Shown here: in pieces, positions 14,211-21,881 of the stretch
Layout: each line of letters begins with the position of its first letter
How positions within the stretch are numbered: position 1 is the first letter of the stretch
Origin: a virus
IMG/VR virus record: IMGVR_UViG_3300025305_001329
Location: 1 to 24,089 of that record
Direction: 5' to 3' (one strand)
DNA: 24,089 nucleotides
The notes under the pieces: generated by a model
What the model was told of the DNA's origin: nothing
The model's input: only the letters and a program-made list of their open reading frames with translations
Databases searched by the model: none
Program-made: the position numbers and the translations under genes

Positions 14211-14758
14211 TAAGCTGTTGTATCCCTTTTAGCATTGATAGAAGTTTGTATTCCTGTACCAGCTATACTTAAAGCTGTGCCTAACATACTACCACCAGTA
14301 CTTAAATTAGAAAATGCAGCGTTATTTTGACTGAGAGTACTTAAGGTTACATTTCTATGTCTAATTTCAAAGTCTCTCATTTTAGTTTGAAAATTTAAAT
14401 CTTTACGAGCTAAAGCATTATATCCATGTCTTGCAATATTCATAACGGTAGCTTGGTAAGAACCTCCTTGTTTACCAAAAGTTCCTCCTGCACTTCCAGC
14501 TATAGCAGCATTTTTAGCTTGCTCTCTTCTTATAGCTTTTTTTAACTCAAAATCATCTAATCCAAACTTTTTAAGTTCTAATAAATGTTGAGCGTTTAAA
14601 TTAAGATGGGAATTAACAGCTAAACTATTATTAATAGATGTTTGTCTATAAGCTTGAACTCGTTGAGCGTGTGCTTTTTGGTCAGCTAAATTCTTTTGAT
14701 ATAAAGAAGTTCCTGCTTTTGTTACAAAATCTAAAAAGTATAACGATGCAAAATCCAC
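14210..14758 (-). CDS. Internal virion protein, gp14-like
   Basis: The 182-residue protein matches T7 gp14 (196 residues) in place and style. It has a helical Gln/Asn/Ala-rich body (QAYRQTSINNSLAVNSHLNL, ELKKAIRREQAKNAAIAGSA) and a C-terminal Gly/Ser/Thr-rich hydrophobic stretch (GGSMLGTALSIAGTGIQ) that could insert into the outer membrane during ejection. The start is GTG at 14758, overlapping the TAG of the previous gene, with AAGGTGG upstream. I see no ATG that would give a better N terminus. Function is assigned from gene order and composition, as these proteins diverge strongly. Confidence 0.78.
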   Translation of the reverse strand: MDFASLYFLDFVTKAGTSLYQKNLADQKAHAQRVQAYRQTSINNSLAVNSHLNLNAQHLLELKKFGLDDFELKKAIRREQAKNAAIAGSAGGTFGKQGGSYQATVMNIARHGYNALARKDLNFQTKMRDFEIRHRNVTLSTLSQNNAAFSNLSTGGSMLGTALSIAGTGIQTSINAKRDTTA

Positions 14759-15207
14759 TAATCAGCCACCTTACAGAACTCATAAAACTTCACATTATTA
14801 ACCATACGTTCCCCTATTATCTTAAATCCGCACCACTTGATCCACTTAAGGTGCATCTCATTCCTACTATCTATGATATTCCATAGATGAGGAAATAAAG
14901 TATTCATCTTCTCAACTTCAGTTCTACTTTCTTTCAAGAAAGGTATCTTGATTTTCTTTAGTTTATCTGAACCTAACATCCAGACGAGTCCTGTTTTCTT
15001 ATCAGCAGGAACAACACCATACATACCAACAACCTGACCATAGTTATTTATGATAGACCGACAGACTCTCCCAAATAAGTATCCACTTAATAGAGATTGT
15101 TCTGAAGTCTTCCCTAGAGTATTAACTTCGCGTTTATCTTCAAACCTAAGATTAGGAGCTAACTCACATACATCGTGTAGCTGAGTAGCCCTATGAAAAG
15201 GCTTCAT
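14758..15207 (-). CDS. gp13-like virion morphogenesis protein (acetyltransferase-like fold)
   Basis: The 149-residue product corresponds to T7 gp13 (138 residues) between tail tube B and the internal core genes. Residues 108-134 (LWNIIDSRNEMHLKWIKWCG then FKIIGER) match the LWNYVWVGN..HIRFLK..GA end of gp13, which is also the GNAT-like motif. T7 gp13 is needed for assembly of internal proteins; acetyl transfer has not been shown for it to my knowledge. The ATG has AAGGAGAT at six bases. The gene overlaps the GTG of the gp14-like gene, so the core proteins are translationally linked. Confidence 0.8.
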   Translation of the reverse strand: MKPFHRATQLHDVCELAPNLRFEDKREVNTLGKTSEQSLLSGYLFGRVCRSIINNYGQVVGMYGVVPADKKTGLVWMLGSDKLKKIKIPFLKESRTEVEKMNTLFPHLWNIIDSRNEMHLKWIKWCGFKIIGERMVNNVKFYEFCKVAD

Positions 15208-15208
15208 G

Positions 15209-17641
15209 TTATCTCCTTGCTACTGTTCTCACCACATAGTTACCTTCCCAATCAGCACCAGTAAAGGCACAAGGAAGGTATGAGTCAGATATGAGTTCCA
15301 GTTTTAGATCTCTGGAATCTGCCAAGATAAGCTTTTTAAAGTTACCAGTTTCAAAAGGAATAGTACCAATCTTATTCAAAGGTGATCCTAAGATACGGCC
15401 TGTATAGACATGGCTGAATGCATCTCTCCCTGGAGCTGTCACTTGAAGTTTGAAGAATCCGGTATTAAAATAATCTACATTGAACTTACGGATCTTCAGG
15501 ATACCCCCTGCAAGAGAACTCAGTCTCCCCTGTACTTCACTCTTAATGGTAGGCTCAGTAAACTCATAGAGAAACTGGTATTCCTTACCGATGAAACATG
15601 AGCCAGCAGAGTGATCACCAGTAGCCGTGAGTGTAGTGGGAGTTGTTTGAGATACTCCTTGAACTAAATCTCCTTCCTTACCTAAAAAAGAAGGACCAAA
15701 GATTACTCTAAAGGTTGACCCAAAGTCATCAGGATAGGGTATAGTCCAAGAAGTAAGATCAGCACCGGAGCTGTAAGATCCTGTAACTTCTGTTAGTCTG
15801 TCTACATGAGGCTTAAAGGAAAGCTGAGTGATGCTTTCAGTCAGGTTTACAAGGTTAGCATCTTGTAAATTCATCTTATCTAGGTAAGTACCATCAGGTC
15901 TTACAATAATAAAATAAGCTACATTTTCTACAACTCTCAAACCTATTACTTTTTCTTCTGATTTAAATTTCCATTTAGACCATGAACTTAATTTCTTTAC
16001 CCCTCTTTCAAAGAGCATTTTATACATGAAAACTTCATTTAAATTCTCATCTGATAAAGCAAAGAGAGTATCTTGATGAGGGCTTAAATCAAATAATCTA
16101 CCTTTGATATAACTAGGAACATGGGAAGTAATATCTTCAGCAGTCTCTTCTTGTAAATCTTCAATCGTACCAAATTCTCGAATGATTGAAAAACCACTGG
16201 TATTGGTAGCAAAATAAAGCTTTCTACCATTTAATACAGGTTTAATTAACTTGTCAGTTTCATACTCAGTGATTAAAGCTAACTTGGCATTAGTAGGTGT
16301 GAGTCCACCAGCAGCAAACTGAGATAACTTGAACTGAGCAAAGTCACTAAAGAGATAGAGTTCTTCATTGAAAGCTATACCGTGATTCAAGATACTAACC
16401 TGATTACTTGGAGAGGCCAAGTCAATCATATCGGTATCTAAAAGATCAGTAGCCGTAGTATTATAGAAATTAAAGAACTCTCCTAATTCAGAGAGTATAA
16501 TATTTTCTCCTGCTAAGAAACCTAAACGGTTCTTATGGAAGAATATATCATTCAGCTTTTCTGTAACAAAGGTTGGGTCTGGAGCTGTAGTTTCATCTCC
16601 AGCAGCTCTGTCTGTCCATGTAATTTGAGATAGAGAGAATACAGTTTCTCCATAATCAGAAGAAAAAGCATCATCCCAAGGATCTTCAGAAGTTCTGATA
16701 AACTGAATAGGCATGGTACTAGGATCTAAACTATTAGCTAGTTCCGGTTCTACAGTCTCTACCCATTCACCTACATCTTCATCAGCTTGGTTATTATGTT
16801 TAATCCAGTAATCATCAGTCCCTGAACTGGGATCTCCTGTAATTTTAACAATAAATCCATCCTTGGTTCTAGCAGGAAGATCCGTAAAATCTACAACACT
16901 ATCTTTAATAGCAATACAATTTGCTTCTGGAGCTTGAACATGAAGTGTAAAATCACTACCATCTTTTTTAGTTAAGTGAACATTTGAACTACCAAACTTG
17001 GTGATATCAAACGTAGATCCAATAGAAGAAACAAGTTCATCAAAACAATCTGTTATTTGAGTAGCAGCATTAGCACTGGAATTAATAGTAGATCTTAAAG
17101 TACCATCTACATAAACTAGAAAATCAGTAGCGTTAGAAGCCTGTTTGAGAAATACAATACCTTCAGGATCTCTCGCGTCTCCTGTCGTTGTTAACTTGGC
17201 AGTAGCCGTTGTCTTGTTTAACAGAAAAGTATAGTCAGCTACAGTAAATAATTTAAGATTATCCCTAGCATCAACTGTAGTGATATAAGTTAATACGTCT
17301 CCTGTAGCTCCTGAGACGCTCTTAGATGTCCCATCTAAATCCCATACCTCCATTTCAGATCCTGAGAAATCATCGCTGAAATCGGTACTGAATTGGTCTG
17401 AGGTGATACTGACAATATATCGTTCATCTTCATCACGATTAATGAAATGTATGTGAGCATCAGTATCAGTTTTATTACTTAACTTAGCAACAAATTCTAA
17501 AGGGGGGCGTTTCTTTAATCCTTCTGCTATGGTAACTAGACCATTTTCTTGAGTTTCACATTGAGAAGCTAAACGTAATGAAGGGGGTTGTTGTGAAACC
17601 CCATTAATTAAGTTGCTTATTTGTTCTGTTATTAGTGGCAT
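15209..17641 (-). CDS. Tail tubular protein B (T7 gp12-like nozzle)
   Basis: The 810-residue protein forms the tail nozzle, matching T7 gp12 (794 residues) in size and position. The N terminus ISNLINGVSQQPPSLRLASQ followed by ENG and EGLKKRPPLEF is the family signature. The body is beta-rich, with a further conserved segment EYETDKLIKPV near the middle. It follows tail tube A by less than a codon; AGGAA about 11 bases before ATG is the likely ribosome binding site. Six copies are expected below the portal and gp11 ring, with the fibres attached at their junction. Confidence 0.95.
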   Translation of the reverse strand: MPLITEQISNLINGVSQQPPSLRLASQCETQENGLVTIAEGLKKRPPLEFVAKLSNKTDTDAHIHFINRDEDERYIVSITSDQFSTDFSDDFSGSEMEVWDLDGTSKSVSGATGDVLTYITTVDARDNLKLFTVADYTFLLNKTTATAKLTTTGDARDPEGIVFLKQASNATDFLVYVDGTLRSTINSSANAATQITDCFDELVSSIGSTFDITKFGSSNVHLTKKDGSDFTLHVQAPEANCIAIKDSVVDFTDLPARTKDGFIVKITGDPSSGTDDYWIKHNNQADEDVGEWVETVEPELANSLDPSTMPIQFIRTSEDPWDDAFSSDYGETVFSLSQITWTDRAAGDETTAPDPTFVTEKLNDIFFHKNRLGFLAGENIILSELGEFFNFYNTTATDLLDTDMIDLASPSNQVSILNHGIAFNEELYLFSDFAQFKLSQFAAGGLTPTNAKLALITEYETDKLIKPVLNGRKLYFATNTSGFSIIREFGTIEDLQEETAEDITSHVPSYIKGRLFDLSPHQDTLFALSDENLNEVFMYKMLFERGVKKLSSWSKWKFKSEEKVIGLRVVENVAYFIIVRPDGTYLDKMNLQDANLVNLTESITQLSFKPHVDRLTEVTGSYSSGADLTSWTIPYPDDFGSTFRVIFGPSFLGKEGDLVQGVSQTTPTTLTATGDHSAGSCFIGKEYQFLYEFTEPTIKSEVQGRLSSLAGGILKIRKFNVDYFNTGFFKLQVTAPGRDAFSHVYTGRILGSPLNKIGTIPFETGNFKKLILADSRDLKLELISDSYLPCAFTGADWEGNYVVRTVARR

Positions 17642-18247
17642 TTACCATGTTTTCCTGTAGAGCTTAGTAGTATTATACATATCTCTTGTACCATACCCGA
17701 CATTATATCCAGAACGCTCTCCTTCATCATCTAGTAAATCTGCATAGGCTTCTACTTCTTCTTGTCTATTTACTGCTTCTGCTGAAACTTGTCCAATAAT
17801 TTCTTCTTGGAAAATCCTGGCAGCCTTAGTTGTAATATACTGTCTAGCAGTTTGAGGTATATCTTCAAAATCCAGTAATGTAATTGTAACAGCATCGTTG
17901 ACAGAGGCAGTCCAAGTAAAGGTATTGTTATCTAAATCATAAAGAAAAGGAGATCCTTCTCTTCCTCTGATTGTAGTCATCTTAGTAGGAGAATAAATAG
18001 ATAGAACTGTCGTACCAAGTGGAATTCTACTATCAGAATCAAGAGATAATACTACATCCCATTCAGTATTAAAGTGCCAGCCTTTCTGCTGTACTTCTCT
18101 ATTGATATTAGATAGTAAATTCTTAGCTTGTGTAACATCTACGGTAGTTGCTGTTTCCAGACTTGAAACTGCTGCTTCTCCTACGGCAGCTAAAAGCATA
18201 TTAACAGCTTCTAGTTCATTGACAGGAACTGTAGTAAAGTGTGACAT
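17642..18247 (-). CDS. Tail tubular protein A (T7 gp11-like adaptor)
   Basis: The 201-residue product is the adaptor ring under the portal. NELEAVNMLLAAVGEAAVSS at residues 9-28, NINREVQQKGWHFNTE and ARQYITTKAARIFQEEIIG are the conserved pieces of the gp11 family (T7 gp11 is 196 residues). The C-terminal helix is acidic, then SGYN follows, as in T7. No strong Shine-Dalgarno precedes the ATG; the TAA of the upstream gene is one base away, so it is probably coupled. Identity is firm. Confidence 0.95.
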   Translation of the reverse strand: MSHFTTVPVNELEAVNMLLAAVGEAAVSSLETATTVDVTQAKNLLSNINREVQQKGWHFNTEWDVVLSLDSDSRIPLGTTVLSIYSPTKMTTIRGREGSPFLYDLDNNTFTWTASVNDAVTITLLDFEDIPQTARQYITTKAARIFQEEIIGQVSAEAVNRQEEVEAYADLLDDEGERSGYNVGYGTRDMYNTTKLYRKTW

Positions 18248-18248
18248 T

Positions 18249-18812
18249 TTAAGTTACCAGACTCATGCCCATAACCTGAGCGTTTCTAACGGTTAAATTA
18301 TCTGTAGTATCTATATTAGCAACAAAGATAGAAACATAATCATTTGTAGCCATAGAAGCATAGCCAAACGTAACAAGATCAACTGAGTTAACTGTAACAG
18401 CAGGAGCGATTCCTACTATTTTAGTACCTGTAATCAAAGTACCGTTCTTGTGTAATGCTAATCCAAATTCTTTACTTGTAGCAGAAGTATCAATTTCCAA
18501 GGAAGCTGAGGCTAAGAATAGACAGTTGACTGTAGGAGTCCCTGTATATCTTAGTCTGCCATCTGTATTTTCATCAAACTCATTTGCAGTAGGAGCTGTG
18601 CTTAAAGTCCAAGTTCCAGCAGTTCCTTCTACATACGTTCCAGCTCCAGCAATTGTAGTGCTACCAGCAGAAGAAATATACATACTGCCTTGTTTTGTTT
18701 GACAAGTTTCAATAAAGTCACGCAAGTCCTGAGGAGTAATAGAACCAGCAGCCTGACTGTCTTGAAACAAGTTAGTAACTAAGTCGCTTACGGTTCTACT
18801 TGTATCAGTCAT
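18249..18812 (-). CDS. Beta-rich virion protein between capsid and tail genes
   Basis: The 187-residue product has a helical start (residues 1-40, with ITPQDLRDFIETCQ) and then a beta-sandwich-like domain. Typical strands are RLRYTGTPTVNCLFLASASL and LALHKNGTLITGTKI, like C1q/jelly-roll domains on phage structural proteins. It is the first gene after the terminator, with TGGAGAT before the ATG. T7 has no equivalent here. A capsid ornament or a fibre-like appendage are the likeliest roles. Virion membership is inferred from the fold pattern and neighbours. Confidence 0.7.
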   Translation of the reverse strand: MTDTSRTVSDLVTNLFQDSQAAGSITPQDLRDFIETCQTKQGSMYISSAGSTTIAGAGTYVEGTAGTWTLSTAPTANEFDENTDGRLRYTGTPTVNCLFLASASLEIDTSATSKEFGLALHKNGTLITGTKIVGIAPAVTVNSVDLVTFGYASMATNDYVSIFVANIDTTDNLTVRNAQVMGMSLVT

Positions 18813-18832
18813 TGTATCTCCACAAAATATAT

Positions 18833-18870
18833 AAAAAAATGAGGAGCCTAAGTGTTACCTTAGACCCCTC
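18833..18870 (-). terminator. Intrinsic terminator after the capsid genes
   Basis: On the minus strand GAGGGGTCTAAG pairs with CTTAGGCTCCTC (18870-18859 with 18852-18841). The 12-base-pair stem includes two G-U pairs, a six-base loop GTAACA closes it, and seven T follow after one A. It lies directly after the gene downstream of the capsid, where T7 carries T-phi after gene 10. It should lower transcription of the tail and packaging genes relative to the capsid. Confidence 0.88.
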
Positions 18871-18876
18871 AAAAGG

Positions 18877-19728
18877 TTAACTCGAAGTTACGGTAGTACC
18901 ACTACCAGAACCTTGAATTATGATATGAAATCCACCGTTACAACCTATTGTGCCTGAATAAGCTTTTGCAGCTAATCGTACAATAGCCTTAGCAGGGACA
19001 ACAAGTGGAATATTTCCAGGAAATGCAAATACTCCAGGTGAATCCGTAGTTACAATTTGTGCTATATCACTATCATGTTCTCCAATATTCATTTCAGCAA
19101 TGGTTTCCCACTCGTGAGAACCATCATTGGTTGCTAAACCTTGAAGGCCATGTCTTGCCATTTGTAAGGCAAACGTAGCAACTCCAGCAGACGTTCCAGT
19201 AGGAGTAGTATTACCCCAAAAACCAAACACATAACCTGTATGTCCAGCAGGAACTTTCCACCAAGCACTAGCCATTTTATATTTGCCCTGATCAATCTGA
19301 GCAATATCATTAGCACTAGCATCATTCTGTACTTGGATAATACCAGCAGACTCAAGACCAGTACCAACAGAAGCTATAAATGCTTCATTGATAAAAGTCC
19401 AAGTAGTATCACCTTGTTCAACAACAGTAGTACCATTCATAGTGACGGTAGCTTCTTTAATATTAAAAGAAGTATCCAAACCTTTAACTGTTACCGTTTG
19501 AGCACCAGTTCCGGCAGGAGAACCATCATCATCAGTTGAAGCAGATATTAATTCAATACCATCTCCAGCAGTACCTAATTGGGTCATCGTTGCATCATCT
19601 AAATTTGATACCAATTCGTAAGCAGTACCTACTGAAGCATTATCTCCTGTTACATAGTGTAATGAAGTATTAGTAACAGCATTTGCAGCGACAGGAAGAT
19701 AACTTCCAACATCAGCAATATCAGCCAT
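18877..19728 (-). CDS. Probable capsid accessory/decoration protein
   Basis: The 283-residue beta-rich protein follows the capsid gene and precedes the terminator, so it is made with the capsid at high level. AAGGAG at eight bases supports strong translation. The segment GAQTVTVKGLDTSFNIKEAT and the Gly/Thr-rich strands resemble virion proteins of marine phages. It has no match to T7 gp10B and is not a frameshift product, since it has its own start. A decoration role is inferred from abundance signals and place; a tail or fibre part is the alternative. Confidence 0.65.
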   Translation of the reverse strand: MADIADVGSYLPVAANAVTNTSLHYVTGDNASVGTAYELVSNLDDATMTQLGTAGDGIELISASTDDDGSPAGTGAQTVTVKGLDTSFNIKEATVTMNGTTVVEQGDTTWTFINEAFIASVGTGLESAGIIQVQNDASANDIAQIDQGKYKMASAWWKVPAGHTGYVFGFWGNTTPTGTSAGVATFALQMARHGLQGLATNDGSHEWETIAEMNIGEHDSDIAQIVTTDSPGVFAFPGNIPLVVPAKAIVRLAAKAYSGTIGCNGGFHIIIQGSGSGTTVTSS

Positions 19729-19745
19729 AGTTATTCTCCTTTCGC

Positions 19746-20729
19746 TTAAGAGGTTTTAAGTTCAACACAACACTCAGGACGAATGAAACTATGACCCATA
19801 GCGTACTTAGCCACAATCCACCAACCTTGAAGCCTAATGTCGTATTCAGTTTCAACTGCCAAGTTCAACAACTTAACGGTAGCTACTGCTGACTTGTGCA
19901 TAACTAATGCCTTAGTCGTAGAGAAGTTAGCTTCGTGAGTTGTGACTCCAGTAGAATCACTGATAGTAGTAATAGGAAGATTGTTAGTTTTCACAAGATG
20001 AATACCAGCGATCTTCATAACTTCGCCTTCTGCATATACTCCTCTTCCACCCCAATCACGGTTGATCAGGTTGGTAGTTTCTGCCATTAAGTAATACTGG
20101 GCAGGACGTACATACATATATCTGTCATTTTCAGGAACATTCTTTTCATCTAGTTCTTCAGCAGCATCAAACAAGCCACCACCCAAAGTAGAACCGGAAG
20201 TTCCATAAGAGGCATTAGTAAGTACAGCTCCACCGTTACCACTCGTAACGAGCGTAGAGGAACGTGCGCCTAACACACCTTCTTGAAGTACATTCTTATC
20301 CCATTGAGTACCAAGTATAATACCAGCCTCTTTAGCATAAATAGAACGTACATCATAATGATTCATAGCTTCGTCAAGGTTGTTGACAAAGTGATCTGCA
20401 AGCAACAGACCGTCAATAGGAATGACCTTCTCATTCTTATTGATTGCCGTACCATCAAGTTCAACAGCCGTAGTAGCAGTACTACCTGAGCTGTTAACAT
20501 AGGCGTATTCAACTGAAGCGGTTTTCCACACAAGTGGGAACTGAGCTGAAATACCTGAACTGATAGAACGGATAACGTGCTTGTCCATCGTAACACTAGC
20601 TTGCTCAAAAGCGGTCAATACTTCACCAGCATAGACCTTAAGAAACATAGCACTGGAATCACCAGCACTATTTTTTTGACCAGAGCGAGACATTACTTGG
20701 ACGGGTGCAGTAGTTAGCGTTGTACCCAT
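19746..20729 (-). CDS. Major capsid protein (T7 gp10-like)
   Basis: The 327-residue HK97-fold capsid protein forms the head shell. FLKVYAGEVLTAFEQASVT (29-47), RSISSGISAQFPLVW (54-68) and IPIDGLLLADHFVNNLDEAM (103-122) followed by NHYDVRS correspond closely to T7 gp10A (344 residues). AAAGGAGAG lies about ten bases before the ATG. A 152-base leader and a possible phage promoter sit upstream, and a strong terminator lies after the next gene, as expected for the most highly expressed phage gene. No slippery site for a gp10B-type frameshift is evident at the 3' end. Confidence 0.97.
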   Translation of the reverse strand: MGTTLTTAPVQVMSRSGQKNSAGDSSAMFLKVYAGEVLTAFEQASVTMDKHVIRSISSGISAQFPLVWKTASVEYAYVNSSGSTATTAVELDGTAINKNEKVIPIDGLLLADHFVNNLDEAMNHYDVRSIYAKEAGIILGTQWDKNVLQEGVLGARSSTLVTSGNGGAVLTNASYGTSGSTLGGGLFDAAEELDEKNVPENDRYMYVRPAQYYLMAETTNLINRDWGGRGVYAEGEVMKIAGIHLVKTNNLPITTISDSTGVTTHEANFSTTKALVMHKSAVATVKLLNLAVETEYDIRLQGWWIVAKYAMGHSFIRPECCVELKTS

Positions 20730-20881
20730 AGCAAGTCTCTCCTTTAATTAAGTTAATAAAAAGTATTTGTAACAAAAATTGCTATACTTCTTCACCAACT
20801 TTCAACTAAAGATTATCCACCTCAGCAGGTCTTTGTCTACTTGTTTAATTACTCTATAGCTCGTTGTGCTTTTACTCTATC
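20730..20881 (-). promoter_or_regulatory. Capsid leader with candidate phage RNA polymerase promoter
   Basis: This is the longest gap in the window. On the minus strand ACGAGCTATAGAGTAAT (about 20851-20867) contains CTATAGA, the core seen in SP6- and T7-type promoters just around the start site. ATAGAGTAA occurs twice, 23 bases apart (near 20880 and 20857). A short ACCT/AGGT hairpin follows near 20819-20830, and then an AT-rich stretch leads to the capsid ribosome binding site. T7 has its strong phi10 promoter at this place. Without several copies to align, the exact promoter is a guess. Confidence 0.35.
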
Positions 20882-21679
20882 TTAAGTCTGACCTAAAGAA
20901 AAGACTTCAGATCTCTCAAGTTTATCCCTGACATCTTGGCGATAAGCCATGTCAGTTTCATATCTAGGATCTTTCATAGCTTCAGTTACCTGAGCATTAC
21001 TACGAAAGACATCGGAGCTGTCACTCATCCTCAGAGAAGTGTCTCCGCTTACAGTTTGTCCTTCATATCCTGAAGAATTCTGATAGTCAGCTTGGAGTCC
21101 TCTGGCAGTCAGCATTGCCAGTTGAACATCACCACTATTAACAGCATTATCATAAGCTTGGATTTGTTCAGGAGAATAATTAGCTTGCGCCCATTCCACC
21201 ATGTTCTGATAGTCACCAGAGCCACCTACAGAATCCTTTACCTGATTACCTATCTGTTGACCCAAAGCTTTTACTCCTTCAATGTAAGTATCAGCATATT
21301 GTTTGCTGATTCCAGCGTCTTCTAAAAGTTTATAACTAGCATCCTTTAAACCACCAGTTTCCATGTACTCTTTCTGTAATGCTTCCATATCAAAAGGAGC
21401 ATCAGTAGCTTGAGGAATACTTAGTTCTTCTTGTTCTTCTTGTACTTGGTCAGATGGTGAATGAAAGTTTCTTTCCAGCTCATCATAACTTCTTCGCCAT
21501 TCTTCATCTGACTTAAATTTTTCTGGCCTAAATGTTTCGTCTACTACTTCAGGCTCTTCTAAAGGAACTACACCTTGATCAATAGTATTCTCTGCAAAGG
21601 TAGCTTTTGATGCCATCTCCCTGTTGTATTCATCCATACTTGGGGGAGCTTCACTTTCAACTGTTATTTGGTTTGCCAT
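20882..21679 (-). CDS. Capsid assembly scaffold (T7 gp9-like)
   Basis: The 265-residue acidic, helical protein sits between portal and capsid genes, exactly where T7 gene 9 (307 residues) lies. It is rich in Glu, Asp and Gln, with an N-terminal EPEVVDETFRPEKFKSDEEW segment, a central helix (GISKQYADTYIEGVKALGQQ) and a C-terminal basic/helical part (residues about 220-258) that could bind capsid protein. GGAGAG precedes the ATG. The start overlaps the small upstream gene by 23 bases. Scaffolds are poorly conserved, so position and composition carry the call. Confidence 0.85.
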   Translation of the reverse strand: MANQITVESEAPPSMDEYNREMASKATFAENTIDQGVVPLEEPEVVDETFRPEKFKSDEEWRRSYDELERNFHSPSDQVQEEQEELSIPQATDAPFDMEALQKEYMETGGLKDASYKLLEDAGISKQYADTYIEGVKALGQQIGNQVKDSVGGSGDYQNMVEWAQANYSPEQIQAYDNAVNSGDVQLAMLTARGLQADYQNSSGYEGQTVSGDTSLRMSDSSDVFRSNAQVTEAMKDPRYETDMAYRQDVRDKLERSEVFSLGQT

Positions 21680-21881
21680 ATCGCTCTCCGTATGATTCTT
21701 TTATAGTTCCACTAGGAAGTTTAATCTTAGTGTAGGTAGATGGAAGTCCATTTACCGTAGCTACACCTGCTTTTTGTTCCATGACCTCCATTGTTCTATC
21801 TACTTCCTTGAACTGAGTCTTGGATGTAACACTAGTCTCTGGTGCTTTTTCCTTTTTCTTTTTACTGTGTTTTGTTGCCAT
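21657..21881 (-). CDS. Small Lys-rich protein between portal and scaffold
   Basis: The 74-residue product starts MATKHSKKKKEKAPETS and ends KESYGERYGKPNNS, with a middle helix about DRTMEVMEQKAG. It overlaps portal by 20 bases and scaffold by 23 bases in other frames, so all three are probably translated in a coupled way. AAGGGAG about 11 bases before its ATG supports a real start. T7 has no gene here. A head-assembly helper is possible from the place, but there is no motif to prove it. Confidence 0.65.
   Translation of the reverse strand: MATKHSKKKKEKAPETSVTSKTQFKEVDRTMEVMEQKAGVATVNGLPSTYTKIKLPSGTIKESYGERYGKPNNS

Noticed and set aside
19746-19830. Possible gp10B-type frameshift at the end of the capsid gene
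   Set aside because: I see no slippery heptamer near the capsid stop, and the next gene has its own strong ribosome binding site and ATG.
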